DNA of 64,000 bases from Enoplolaimus lenunculus (GCA_030248215.1 JASANG010003334.1:1-64000); one strand, 5' to 3'. Counted from the first letter of the stretch, positions 45,701 to 57,713 are shown. Translations and numbers: made by a program. The notes: generated by a model not told the origin, from the letters alone.

Positions 45701-48466
45701 TATTCCTAAACGTAAGCCTACGCCTAAGCCCAAGCCGAAGCCTAAGCCTAAAGCCTAAGCGTAAGAATCAGCTTATACCTAAGCTTATGTCTAAGTAAAA
45801 AAATTACCTTTATTCCAGTCCATGGAATAACGTTCTGCCCCTGATATTTACATATGTCGTCTAAATCATGGCCAGATCCAGAAGTTTGTATAGGGGAATT
45901 CGCGCTATCTATAATACTGTCAAAAGTTTGTGTACATGAAGCGAGCGAGAAGCAAAACACACTTTTAGTACTAAATGGCGGCTCTAGACCTGAGTGTCCT
46001 TTCATGCCTTTGATCCGATTGCGATCAATACCCAGGCCCGTATCCAGCTCACCTTGCTAGGTTGGATTAATAAATTTTCAGGAGGGGCACTCAAGGGTTT
46101 TTATGACTTGCAAGCAAGGCTGAAAATTTTCTAGGGGGATTTTTCCAACCGTAACCGTCAATGGTCTGTATCCGAGCGACACGAACTCAAATGCCAAAAT
46201 TGCTTAACGCACAGTTGTCTTAATCAAATATCGTCCTTGTCTGTGGTATAGTGGTGGATGGATCCAAGTGAATGAGCAGATGTATCCCTCTACCGTGCCA
46301 CCCTTAAAATTTTTGCGATACAAATATTTGCTTTTTAAGCTCACAATGAACTTTGTAACGAAATAAATGAGAAATGTTACAAAATTAACACACAAATTCA
46401 ACGATTTTATGCATTCGGTGCAATTGGTCAATTTTACACTGTAAACGCCAATGAGTTGATTAATCAATTCAGCGAGCGAGTTTGTTAATTCTGAATTAAT
46501 ATCAGTATGGATTAACTCGCTCTGAGTAGAGTTGATTCTCACTCTGAGTTGAGTTGACTCTGGGTGAGTTGGTTAATTAACTCAGAATGAAATGAATCAA
46601 CTGAAAATTCTGAGCTCTGATAGTCCTAACTTAGATTGAGTGATTCAACTCAGAGTAAGAATTAGTTGTTTCTGGCTATTTCTGAGTTAATAACAGCAAA
46701 CATTAACTCACTCTGAGCTGTCAGAATTCCGGTTGAGTTGATTGTGATTAACTCAGAATTCTGAATTGATTTAACTCATTCTGAGTTAATCACAATCAAC
46801 TCAACCGGAATTCTGACAGCTCAGAGTGAGTTAATGTTTGCTGTTATTAACTCAGAAATAGCCAGAAACAACTAATTCTGAGCTCTGATAGTCCTAACTT
46901 AGATTGAGTGATTCAACTCAGAGTAAGAATTAGTTGTTTCTGGCTATTTCTGAGTTAATAACAGCAAACATTAACTCACTCTGAGCTGTCAGAATTCCGG
47001 TTGAGTTGATTGTGATTAACTCAGAATTCTGAATTGATTTAACTCATTCTGAGTTAATCACCAATCAACTCAACCGGAATTCTGACAGCTCAGAGTAAGA
47101 ATTAGTTGTTTCTGGCTATTTCTGAGTTAATAACAGCAAACATTAACTCACTCTGAGCTGTCAGAATTCCGGTTGAGTTGATTGTGATTAACTCAGAATG
47201 AGTTAAATCAATTCAGAATTCTGAGTTCTGAAAGACCTAATTCACAGCTCAGACTTCTGAGTGGATTCAGCTCACTCTGAGTTGAAATCAACTCACTGGA
47301 ATTGCACAGTGACTGAATTTTTATATTTTAGAATTATCACTGGTGGTGGAAACCGTTTCACGCAGGTGCAATTATTGCGTTCTACGTTTTGCTTTACTGC
47401 ATATATTTCTTTGCAACTAATTTGGCTGCTCATGACATAGCATCAATAGTGCTTTATGTCTCATATTCGATGATATTTGTGTTTTTATTCTTTTTGGTTG
47501 CATGTAAGTTTTCATTGCAGTACACTGTAATTTCTAATGAGTTGATTAATCAATTTAGATAAAAATCAGTAAACATTAACTCACTCTGAGTTAAGTTGCA
47601 CTGTAAATCCCGTGAGTAGTAATACCCCGGGGTATTACTACTCCCGTGAGTTAATCAATGCGCTCAGACGGAAAGTTTAGTTATTTCTGAGATAATAACA
47701 GTAAACTTTAACTCACGTTGAGTTGAGTTCATTTTCTATGTGAGTTGAGTTGACTCCGGGGGAGTTGATTAATTAAATCTGAATCAGTTGAATCAACTCA
47801 AAACTGTGAGTCCTGATAGTGCTAACTCAGATTGAGCGATTCAATTCATTCTGAGTTAAAATAAACTCACTGGAATTTACAGTGTGGTTCTTTACTATGA
47901 GTTAAGTTGACTCACTATGTAAGTTGATTAACTCAGAATGAATTGAATCCAATCCAAATTTTGAGTTCTGATTCATTCTGAGTTAAATTCATTTCACTGA
48001 AATTTACAGTTGCGGTGCAATTTTAAAAAGAATCCTCAAAATGTTTGTGAAATGTTTTTTATACTTTATTTGTAAATTTGAGCAATCAAATACCAAAAAT
48101 TACTCGATTGATACAAACATGCTTACATTGAACAGTAGAACATTTATAACATTGCATACGAAAAAAAACAGTTATTACCTGTATATACTGCAAAAAATAG
48201 TGAGTCAAATAAACTCTCTCCGAAATACGCTCTTCCGGACTACACAAGCTGAGTTAAATTCGACACCGCGAGAGTCAAATTCGACTCACCCGCATCGCTC
48301 AACAGTTAGTCGAATTCAACTGTGGCGGAGTCGAATTTGGCTCAGTTTGTGAGTAGTCCCGAAAAGCCTATTTCGAGAACATTTTTTGTATATTCCAGCA
48401 ACAAGTGGATTCATTGCTTCGTTTTGGTTTGTCAAAAAAATTTATGGTACAATCAAAGTCGATTGA
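22984..48466 (+). CDS. TM9SF2/4-like nonaspanin, at least 19 exons
   Basis: Located exons: 22984-23097, 23929-23996, 27308-27401, 28905-29032, 30037-30166, 32590-32735, 33783-33900, 35331-35407, 37232-37337, 38004-38133, 38975-39036, 40889-40946, 42007-42116, 43067-43218, 45098-45209, 47332-47503, 48399-48466. All have GT/AG ends and consistent phases except across two gaps. They give about 614 residues; with about 38 missing, the total fits the usual ~660. Seen: signal peptide; FYLPGLTPV; VENIGQVLFGERAVPS; VDNMPVTFC; YLFNHIDFVIKY; YTYSVGFE; RWDYILDS; LKRDIARYN; GWKLLHGDVFRPP; FGFLSPANRGALMT; AVPFTTLILMVCLWFGIS; NPIPRQIP; GGILPFNCVFVQ; nine expected membrane segments, seven fully visible; C-terminus KVD at a stop. 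TM9SF proteins are Golgi/endosomal nonaspanins involved in sorting of membrane proteins; the KxD tail is their known coat-binding Golgi-retention signal. Extracellular spacing looks closer to TM9SF2. Introns are filled with MITEs. Confidence 0.95.
23538..23814. mobile_element. Family I element with the clearest tRNA-like core
   Basis: Ends tttaacctttctcacatg and atgagtgaaagggtta. On the minus strand (about 23655 down to 23595) one reads ctatagctcagtggtcat, a near-perfect A box, and about 35 bases further ttaggttcgaatt, a B box. It lies in TM9SF intron 1. Confidence 0.75.
24101..24386. mobile_element. Family B hAT-like MITE, perfect 8-bp TSD
   Basis: Ends ggccaatgtaacgaacaggg and cctgatctttacatgggcc, flanked by gatcatgt on both sides (24093-24100, 24387-24394). 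The interior repeats cctaagcgtaagaatgagc. It lies in TM9SF intron 2. Confidence 0.9.
24779..24935. mobile_element. Family C hAT-like MITE, right end lost
   Basis: Left end ggccaatgttactttaagga, then gcgttgcaaaaatgagttcc and ctactcttttatagacccg. The terminal repeat breaks off where a 33-bp tandem repeat begins. Confidence 0.7.
24940..25073. repeat. 33-bp tandem repeat, 4 units, open on the minus strand
   Basis: The unit is atgttcctcggggtacgcc followed by atgtagtaatccct, 33 bp. Because 33 is a multiple of three, the minus strand reads as a repeated peptide YPEEHRDYYMA. The sequence to the right (to about 25225) is also open and protein-like on the minus strand. No protein family was recognised. 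Confidence 0.75.
25235..26183. mobile_element. Family C termini around a ~770-bp foreign segment
   Basis: The left end (ggcccatgttactttaaggg through aaaagagtaggttt, 25235-25295) and right end (aagcctaagcaaaaaacatg through gaagtaacgtgggcc, about 26085-26183) are family C arms about 0.9 kb apart. The DNA between them is less AT-rich than its surroundings and has protein-like minus-strand frames. No clear target duplication was seen, so capture of the segment by one element and chance neighbouring of two partial elements are both possible. Confidence 0.55.
25300..26085 (-). pseudogene. Unrecognised, broken coding-like segment
   Basis: Several minus-strand frames of 60-150 codons overlap here and look protein-like in composition, for example stretches with RFGFKNGKNSGKC, NNRFPVNHNGWNIIIES and YYIPAGCEWFCLRYMNHSG. 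None runs the whole length and no splice pattern explains the changes of frame, so it looks like a decayed gene or element fragment. I do not recognise the family. It lies in TM9SF intron 2, antisense to that gene. Confidence 0.4.
26428..26694. mobile_element. Family B hAT-like MITE
   Basis: Ends gacccaagtaaagatcaggg and ctgttctttacattggc. Flanks caaaccac and caaaccat are a 7/8 target duplication. The interior repeats aggcttaggcttaggctt. Confidence 0.82.
26877..27069. mobile_element. Family A hAT-like MITE
   Basis: Ends ggcccatgtatagaacaggg and ttttctatacatgggcc; the interior holds cctaagcctaagcctaagc runs. It lies in TM9SF intron 2, about 240 bp before exon 3. Confidence 0.85.
27530..27712. 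repeat. GC-rich repeat element
   Basis: A GC-rich block (gcaggggtggtgctccccgc ... ctcgcgagcgaagcgagcaa ... gctgctccggccctgg) just after TM9SF exon 3. A related block in the opposite orientation lies at about 28105-28320 (cctgagcagccacccctcat ... ctcgctcgcgagttcaggag). Both lack coding sequence. Confidence 0.5.
28105..28320. repeat. GC-rich repeat element, inverted relative to 27530
   Basis: Shares ctcgctcgcgagtt, accggttaaaacaaaaccc and ctcggctccggcactcc-type words with the inverse of the block at 27530-27712. Both lie in TM9SF intron 3. Confidence 0.5.
29046..29474. mobile_element. Family F MITE, left end lost
   Basis: Begins within the left arm (taagagggggaatgatatat) and ends with cttattcgggtcactacag. 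It starts about 14 bp after the splice donor of TM9SF exon 4, unusually close to an exon. Confidence 0.8.
29647..29803. mobile_element. Family A hAT-like MITE
   Basis: Ends ggcccatgtatagaacaggg and ctgttctatacatggacc. Flanks ttttgatc (29639-29646) and ttttgttc (29804-29811) match at seven of eight bases. Confidence 0.87.
30430..30757. mobile_element. Palindromic TIR element (cactcttg family)
   Basis: The ends read taccaagagtggatgatgca and gtatcatgcactcttggta, inverted repeats of about 40 bp. The interior carries the mirrored blocks gcgcgttgaatttttggcc and ggtgaaccaaaaacgcaat around an AT-rich middle. It is the same family as at 300-960 and 63285-64000. Confidence 0.75.
30758..31260. repeat. 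Family K dispersed repeat
   Basis: Contains tatccgttttcgtttccggt and cagatatgctgcaattcttc, shared in diverged form with 31781-32110 and 58843-59200. Ends are not clear and no coding sequence is supported. It lies in TM9SF intron 5. Confidence 0.5.
31510..31604. mobile_element. Family E MITE, right half
   Basis: Reads ggagtcaaatttgactcagt, cctatttccaagagagt, and ccattttttaccgtg. The left arm is absent. Confidence 0.7.
33120..33612. mobile_element. Palindromic MITE with a telomeric insertion
   Basis: Left arm from tagtgagacaaatggccaga through aagcgttaagtattgttct to gcgattcgaggata; the right arm mirrors it (tatcctcgaatcgc ... caatacttatcgct ... ccggtatctgaccattt). The left arm is longer than the right because it contains a telomeric insertion with a flanking duplication (33210-33333). 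It lies in TM9SF intron 6. Confidence 0.82.
33210..33333. repeat. Pure (GCCTAA)6.3 array between 43-bp perfect direct repeats
   Basis: 33210-33252 and 33291-33333 are identical over 43 bases (tgttctgcacatttaattta through tatgcagag). Between them, 33253-33290 is 38 bases of uninterrupted gcctaa. Only one copy of the 43-base block is present in the opposite arm of the host palindrome, so the duplication came with the telomeric insertion. Confidence 0.95.
33625..33708. repeat. (TA)42 microsatellite
   Basis: An uninterrupted run of 42 TA units, 75 bp upstream of TM9SF exon 7. Both strands give spurious YIYI frames. Confidence 0.98.
34421..34673. mobile_element. Family D MITE
   Basis: Intact ends tacactgtaaatttcaggga and ggaatttacagtgta with TA, body of gagttgatt/aatcaactc words. 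Confidence 0.87.
34916..35158. mobile_element. Family A hAT-like MITE, perfect 8-bp TSD
   Basis: Ends ggcccatgtatagaacagga and ctgttctatacatgggcc, flanked by gttttgat at 34908-34915 and 35159-35166. The interior has ggcttaggcttaggctta runs. It ends 172 bp before TM9SF exon 8. Confidence 0.92.
35468..35812. mobile_element. Family H MITE
   Basis: Left end ctctctaaaaacttaaact, with gtttaagtaagacataaatg and gcttaagcttaaatcaag toward the right end ttagattttagag. It is inverted relative to the copies at 19207 and 52325. Confidence 0.72.
35893..36545. mobile_element. Family J element split by a family B element
   Basis: The left part (agggtgcaaccggagataaa ...) runs to 36243 and the right part (ggagtttgaggcagaactcc, then ggttgtacc) resumes at 36511. 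The 267 bases between are a complete family B element, so B inserted into J. Confidence 0.8.
36244..36510. mobile_element. Family B hAT-like MITE nested in family J
   Basis: Ends ggccaatgtaacgaacaggg and catctttacatgggcc. The interior is a long nearly regular run of cctaag units (about 36296-36385), the most telomere-like interior of the family in this window apart from the satellite. Confidence 0.85.
37495..37675. mobile_element. Family G element piece
   Basis: Shares cagctcagcttgctagagg, gacttacaagcaaggtt and ggcttgagccccactgcac with the cluster at 8265-9275. It lies in TM9SF intron 9. Confidence 0.6.
38398..38510. mobile_element. Family F MITE, left part only
   Basis: Begins actgtagtggcccgaataa and contains tttctccagagggaaca and attattcgtctaagggcgg, then stops. 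Confidence 0.7.
38706..38939. mobile_element. Family C hAT-like MITE
   Basis: Ends gccagagttactttaagggg and gttaatgttacatgggcc, with two gcgttgcaaaaatgtgttc units inside, the same building block that was amplified at 16270. It ends 36 bp before TM9SF exon 11. Confidence 0.8.
39037..40888 (+). other. TM9SF intron region with one exon not located
   Basis: Exon 11 ends in frame after ANRGALMTVLI and the next located exon begins at IGGVNWKTNV. Related proteins have about 21 residues here, a membrane segment with a G-P-G-Y-type motif and ARLY/ARFY. An exon of length 3n+1 is needed. I searched all frames by eye and found none convincing. The region holds a family B element (39074-39301), a repeat near 39500-39800, and at 40270-40570 a cttatcattttatc repeat. 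Confidence 0.6.
40972..41226. mobile_element. Family D MITE
   Basis: Body of gagttgatt/aatcaactc words ending in ctgaaatttacagtg; starts 25 bp after a TM9SF splice donor. Confidence 0.78.
41421..41651. mobile_element. Family D MITE
   Basis: Ends cactgtaacttccaatgagt and ggagtttacagtgtta; typical internal words. Confidence 0.78.
41742..41917. mobile_element. Family A/B hybrid-looking TTAGGC element
   Basis: The left end resembles family A (gtatagtacagggccataac) and the right end family B (cgcccctgatcttttgcatgg). The interior has cctaagccgaagcctg words. It ends about 90 bp before TM9SF exon 42007. Confidence 0.65.
42151..42366. mobile_element. Family E MITE, both arms
   Basis: Ends actggaaaaaatgatgagtc and caccactttttgctgtgta; arms are mirror images around a centre near 42250. 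It starts 35 bp after a TM9SF splice donor. Confidence 0.82.
42413..42853. mobile_element. Two fused family D elements
   Basis: The left copy begins cgctgtaaattataatgagt; a second set of family D words begins near 42610 and ends gaatttacagtgta. The join has no intact terminal repeats. Confidence 0.75.
43287..43501. mobile_element. Family D MITE
   Basis: Left end ccactgtatattccattgag, right end ctgaatcttacagtg. It starts about 68 bp after a TM9SF splice donor. Confidence 0.75.
44131..44372. mobile_element. Family I element, inverted
   Basis: Left end ttatttaaccccttttcacg, right end atccatgtgataaaggaat. On the plus strand it reads ctcctgagtggttatggtaa and then gcagttcgaatcctat, the tRNA-like A and B boxes of the family. 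Confidence 0.7.
45657..45861. mobile_element. Family B hAT-like MITE, ends worn
   Basis: Left part agaacagaggcggaacagta, interior cctaagcccaagccgaagcc, right part gcccctgatatttacat. It lies in TM9SF intron between 45209 and 47332. Confidence 0.7.
46037..46155. mobile_element. Family G element piece
   Basis: Shares agctcaccttgctaggttgg, ttcaggaggggcactcaagg and gacttgcaagcaaggctgaa with the other family G copies. Confidence 0.6.
46434..47311. mobile_element. Rearranged family D cluster with near-identical inverted and direct copies
   Basis: Outer ends tacactgtaaacgccaatga and ggaattgcacagtg belong to family D. Inside, gagctctgatagtcctaact and the following ~65 bases occur at 46611 and 46877, and ctcagagtaagaattagttg occurs a third time at 47091. 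Inverted arms containing gaattccggttgagttgatt lie between them. The copies are almost identical, so the rearrangement is recent. It ends 20 bp before a TM9SF exon. Confidence 0.85.
47521..48012. mobile_element. Family D element pieces, two or three
   Basis: Starts tacactgtaatttctaatga; cactgtaaatcccgtgag begins a further copy near 47599 that ends gaatttacagtgtgg near 47886; another fragment follows to 48012. A perfect 22-base palindrome centred on ccccgggg-like sequence (agtaatacc/ggtattact) lies near 47617-47643. Confidence 0.75.
48187..48397. mobile_element. Family E MITE reaching the last TM9SF splice acceptor
   Basis: Left end tactgcaaaaaatagtgagt; right part gcctatttcgag then cattttttgtatattccag. 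The family E right end normally reads catttttt.cag, which is itself acceptor-like. Here the acceptor of TM9SF exon 48399 sits where the element should end. Confidence 0.7.
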
Positions 48467-48511
48467 AAAGTATTACGCGAAATGAACGAAATGATATCAA
48501 ATTATAATCTG

Positions 48512-48517
48512 AATAAA
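48512..48517 (+). promoter_or_regulatory. Polyadenylation signal of the TM9SF gene
   Basis: AATAAA lies 46 bases after the TM9SF stop codon, the first such hexamer downstream. The 3' untranslated region would thus be short. Confidence 0.65.
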
Positions 48518-48569
48518 TTACTTTGAAAAATTATTTAAAGCACATATCATAACGCATTATACAATCTAT

Positions 48570-48774
48570 GGCCAATGTTACTTTTAGGGCCGTAACAGTA
48601 GATTAAGCATATTCTTCAGCTTAAGCCTAAGCCTAATCGTTGCAAAAGCGTATTCCTAAGCCTAAACATATCCCTATAAAGCCTAAGCCTAAGCAATAAT
48701 TGTAGTCTATAACGTAAGCCTACACTTTTACAGACTCACCAGAAACCGGGACGGCTTTAAAAGTAACATGTGCC
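48570..48774. mobile_element. Family C hAT-like MITE, perfect 8-bp TSD
   Basis: Ends ggccaatgttacttttaggg and ttaaaagtaacatgtgcc, flanked by caatctat at 48562-48569 and 48775-48782. Confidence 0.92.
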
Positions 48775-48782
48775 CAATCTAT

Positions 48783-50510
48783 TATCATAACTTCTTTTAT
48801 AGTAAATAGCGGTTTTAAACTTTGATGCTTTAATTTGATTGTGACAAGTCAAATGTTTACGCCGGCATCATTGTCCTTGCTGTGCCCAGGCTGTGTATCC
48901 CTGGATATCATTCGTATTTATTTGAAAATAGAAAACGAACAAGTCATTTGACTAAAAGCCAAACATATGCGGTCTCCGCGAACCAAAACCGAAAGATAAT
49001 AATTTTCAACAATGCATTACAATTAATTATGGTTAAGCTTAATTAAATGCAAATCTACCAGGTTACAAGCAGGCGTCTAGCCAGAATTTTTAACTAAAAG
49101 TGTTTAGATTCTAATTAAGAGGGATGATGGAACCCCAAACAACCCTCTGATTGTTAGTTCTGGTACAGAAATGTTTACTCTAACCGCGATGCAGTATTTT
49201 ATTAAGTGTCTTAGTTTTTTATTACCACAACTTTGACTTTTCTTCGAAGTTTAAAATGCTGGAACGTATGCTATATTTCTGACGCAGCTAATTTATTAAT
49301 TTCCGGTCACGTACAAACTGCACTGTCACAAGGTCCAATGGTCATTTGGTATAAAAATTAGCAATTTAATATAGTAGTTCAAGTCGTTCGCTCTCAAAAA
49401 TGTTTCTGATTTTAAACATCGTTCGTTTGTAAGATTTTTTTTATTTTTTCAGGATAGTTTCTTTTATTCGACCCGTGTTTTTGTTTCTTACTTGGCAGCC
49501 TGTTTTGCGCAATGCGCAAAAACTAGCGAGTACACAAACATTTTCGCGCAGATATTCTTTTCATAGAACAATCACGTTTATGTTTTAAGAATACATTGTA
49601 AGTAAGCAAAGTAATATGCTGGAAAGTTTCCCAAAATACGTACGTGGTTTTGTTCCAGTTTTAATATATAGATTTGAGCAAAAAGAGTCGAGTATAAATC
49701 ATGAGGTTGTATACCTACCACTCGATGTTACAATGGTTCTTATATCGGAAACTCCAGTCCTAATGGGGCAATGTTTGTTTAGGTCAATTTGTCTAACGAA
49801 CCTTGCATTTTAACAGACGGCCAAACTGCAATCAATGGTTGCACAGACGGTCGAAACTGCAGTCGTACCCTCAACGCAGTGAGTAACAAGGTGCCATTGA
49901 GCTTAAAGTTATCGAAACGGTGCCACTAATTGCCCGCATAAATGGGTTAACATAGCACAAAACCAACCTTTTCTAATTATGTTATCATGCAAGCCCATTT
50001 GCTAAAAATAATTTTAAACAGCGGCATTGGAAACCTGACCTAAGTTAATGTAATGCTTAATCTTTGCATAGGTTGCACGCAGTTTTCCTAAAATCCTCGA
50101 CTTAAAAAATCGACCGAAAAGATATAAACATTTCTAAAGTTTTTAGAATGAGAATTTACGAATTTTTTTAAAGTGTTTCACAGCTTCGCTGGCCGCCAAC
50201 CGCTGATTGGTGTTAAAATTCCTTGACTGTGCTAAAATTCTAATTTTCGAATTTTTAAAATATATAAAAGTTTATTTTGAAATTATTTTACTGTATTTTC
50301 TTGACGTACTTTTCTTAATTTTGAAGCTAACGAAAACAAGAGTCACTGCAAGAGGGCGGTGACAAAACGGCATCGCTAACGATTTGAAAAATTGTGCTTT
50401 GAAAAATCCATTAATATGACATTGACATTGCAGTAGGTACTATACGAGATTCTGCGCCAAAGGTGCAAACGAATCCCACAAATTTATTCTTATATGTACC
50501 CTATGCTAAA
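48783..50510. other. Gene-free stretch between TM9SF and collagen genes
   Basis: No gene was recognised. At about 49815-49879 an acag/gtgagt-bounded segment of 65 bases contains a short internal repeat (acggccaaactgcaatc and acggtcgaaactgcagtc) and could be a stray exon, but nothing joins to it. The rest is AT-rich without repeats I could assign. Confidence 0.4.
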
Positions 50511-50513
50511 ACT

Positions 50514-50922
50514 GGCCAACGTTACTAGCCGTAACTATGGATTACGCATATTTCGAAGCCAAAGCCTAAGTCTAAACGTTGAAAAAGTGGATTCCTAAGC
50601 CTAAGCCTATTGCAAAAAATGTAGCCTACACTGCAAAAAATGGTGAGTCAAATTGACTGTCTCCGAAATAGGCTTATCCGGACTAAGTACACAAACAGAG
50701 TCAAATTCGACTGCGCCAGAGTCAAATTCGACTCATCAAGTCGGTCAATGAGTGTAATTTGACTCTGGCGAAGTTGAATTTAACTCAGTTTTTGGTAGTC
50801 TCGAAAAGCCTATTTAGTAGAGAGTCAATTTGACTCACCATTTTTTGCAGAGTAGTATCTAACCAATACCCGTTGACGGACCCACCAGAAACCAGGACTA
50901 TATCCTAAAAGTAACCTGGGCG
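50514..50922. mobile_element. Family C element split by a family E element
   Basis: The left part (ggccaacgttactagccg) stops near 50627, and the right part (ggacccaccagaaaccagga, then aaaagtaacctggg) resumes near 50858. Between them lies a complete family E copy, so E inserted into C. Confidence 0.78.
50628..50857. mobile_element. Family E MITE nested in family C
   Basis: Ends tacactgcaaaaaatggtga and caccattttttgcagagta with TA on both sides; arms are mirror images. It is one of the best preserved family E copies. Confidence 0.87.
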
Positions 50923-51187
50923 CTAAAAATGGTACTGGTGAGTTTTAGTTTACACCATTGTGTCGGAAATTCTAGTTCACAATTTTCAATAAAAATCGTT
51001 CTTGTATATCTAAAACACATAACTTTTTGTAGACTTCCGCCAGAGAAAACAGGACTCACTGGCCGAGAGAGGTGTCAAAAATATGTTGTTAAACGGCAAA
51101 TTTTAGACACATTCGCAAAAGGAAATGCATGTATAAAATTAAACGATATTTAATTTCCGTATACATTAAAAGGAAACATGATACAAT

Positions 51188-51832
51188 CTACAGTAGTGAC
51201 CCAAATTAGAGGGACGAGACTGATATTTATTAGGCCCCTAAAAAAATATCCGCCCTCCGTGGCTACGGATTGTTATTTATTTTTAACCCGCCATCTTTCG
51301 TTACTGATATATCCTGCAAAAACTCGCTGATATATACCTAAATTTCATTTATCTTGTGTCAAAAGCTTGAGTGATAAATGATGCTAGGTTATACTTAGGA
51401 ATGCACTTCAAAACTTATGTATGCTTTAAAATTTGGAACTCAACTTTATTTGGTCTTGGAGTCATTTAGATATGCACTACAATTAGGAATAATTGACATT
51501 TATGGACTCTAAGTAGGGTTTAGGGGCTCTATCCGCATACGGACTCTAATTAGGGATACGAACTCCGGCCAATGTTACTTTAAGGGGCGTAACAGTAGAT
51601 TAAGCGTAAGCATAAGCCTAAGCCCAACCGTTGTATAAAACGAGTTCCTAAGCCTAAGCATAAGCAAGAAATGTAATCTAGAATCTAAACCTACTCTTTT
51701 ATATATATAGACCCACCAGAAACCTGGACGCCCCTTAAAGTAACATGGGCCCGGAGTCCTATGAAGTGGGACTCAAAATGGGTACTCCTCCCCTCTTATT
51801 ACCCCCTCTTATTCGGCTCATTACTGTATTTC
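51188..51832. mobile_element. Family F element split by a family C element
   Basis: Left end ctacagtagtgacccaaatt and right end cttattcggctcattactg are family F arms. A complete family C copy (51567-51751) interrupts the right half, between gatacgaactcc and cggagtcctatg. Confidence 0.82.
51567..51751. mobile_element. Family C hAT-like MITE nested in family F
   Basis: Ends ggccaatgttactttaaggg and ccttaaagtaacatgggcc; the interior has cgttgtataaaacgagttcc. Confidence 0.87.
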
Positions 51833-51859
51833 AGAAATATGTGGTACGACATGAGGTGG

Positions 51860-51935
51860 TGAAAGTTTATATATATAAATATATATGTATGTATATATAA
51901 TATATAAACATATATAATATAATAACAAAAAACTA
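51860..51935. repeat. AT-rich simple repeat
   Basis: Mixed tata/tgta words (tatatatgtatgtatatata) just downstream of the collagen stop codon. Confidence 0.7.
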
Positions 51936-52011
51936 TAAAATTTCTACAAAATCTACGCGTTTTTGTTCGCCACTTTCTCAGACATTATTACTTTGTTTGA
52001 AATTTTCAAAT

Positions 52012-56478
<4,467 letters not shown>

Positions 56479-56602
56479 ACTGTTTCAATTTCTCGAAAAA
56501 GTTTACTTTTAGTTTATTTAAATTATAATTTAGAGTATTTTATGCTTCATAAAACAATAAATTAAAATGTCCCAAATTTTATTAATAAAGTCGATATGTT
56601 TC

Positions 56603-56700
56603 ACTACACTGCGAAAAATGGTGAGTCAAATTGACTCTTTCCGAAACAGACTTCCTCCAAATGCGACTCCGCCAAAGTCAAATTCGACTCACGGCTTAAA
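56603..56700. mobile_element. Family E MITE, left half
   Basis: Starts tacactgcgaaaaatggtga and contains aagtcaaattcgactca; it is followed directly by the right half of a family C copy (56714-56812, ending cctaaaagtataacattggcc). Both lie in the collagen upstream region. Confidence 0.72.
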
Positions 56701-56814
56701 TTTTAGGCTGTATCTTTTGTTATGCTTAGGCTTACATTTTCAACGCTTTTAGCCATAGGCTTAGGCTTAGACATACGATTAAGTTACGGCCCTAAAAGTA
56801 TAACATTGGCCCAT

Positions 56815-57713
56815 ATTCCTATGGAATCAACCTTATTGGTATTGATTTTTTGCCAAAACAATTTGAAAGTTATGGCATGATCTATTCTAGCTCCGGTAGA
56901 TAAGATGCTCTGAAACCACAGTTTCCAATCTATTTTCTGATTGGCGTAACACTTGTGGTTATACTGATTAATCTATACACAGTAGAATATTAAAATGGAT
57001 CAGACAAAAAGATTAGACTTTTAACTCGAATATATTTGATTTGGTCGCTGTTATTTAGAAATTTATAAAAAATAGAATGAAAGGTAAGTCTGAGTTACCA
57101 CTTTTAACCACTCAATTTATGGAAAATCGACTTTAATATTTTTCAATTGAAAAAATACCAAAAAGACAGCGGCAACAAATAGTAGATAGAAACAGTTTTA
57201 GCAATACCAATAATTATAATATACAGTCATGAGTATTTATAGGAAATTTCTCAGGATACTTATTGTTTAATTAAATAGTGAAAATCTTAAAATTTTGGGC
57301 AATTGTTGCACTTAAGCAAAAAAAGTTTATTCAAAAATTATTATATATTCTGAAATTTCGCATTTTCAAACATCTCGAAGTGTACGTTTTAATTTTAATA
57401 TGCCTCAACTCTATGAACAATCACCGTAGTTCGCTAATAACTTCGTGAAATTTAAAAATTTGTCCAAGAAACAACTCAAAAATTCAAATGTAAGTAGTTT
57501 CAGTATTTTTTGTTTCTTTCAAAATCTTTTTAATCCTTAAAACGTATAATTGGAATAATATGAATAATTTCTTGTTCGCTTCAGGACAGTATTATAATCT
57601 GCGGTGTGCTCGTTTTTACTTAAAATTCAAATTGTTCCTAGCACTTCACAGAAATGTGTGAAGATATAAGCGCACGAATCTGTGCCATATTCTTAGGGAA
57701 AATGTAAGTCTAT
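56815..57713. other. Gene-free stretch upstream of the collagen gene
   Basis: AT-rich DNA. No exon, promoter motif or assigned repeat could be recognised. It should contain the collagen promoter or the 3' end of the TSP1 gene. Confidence 0.4.
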
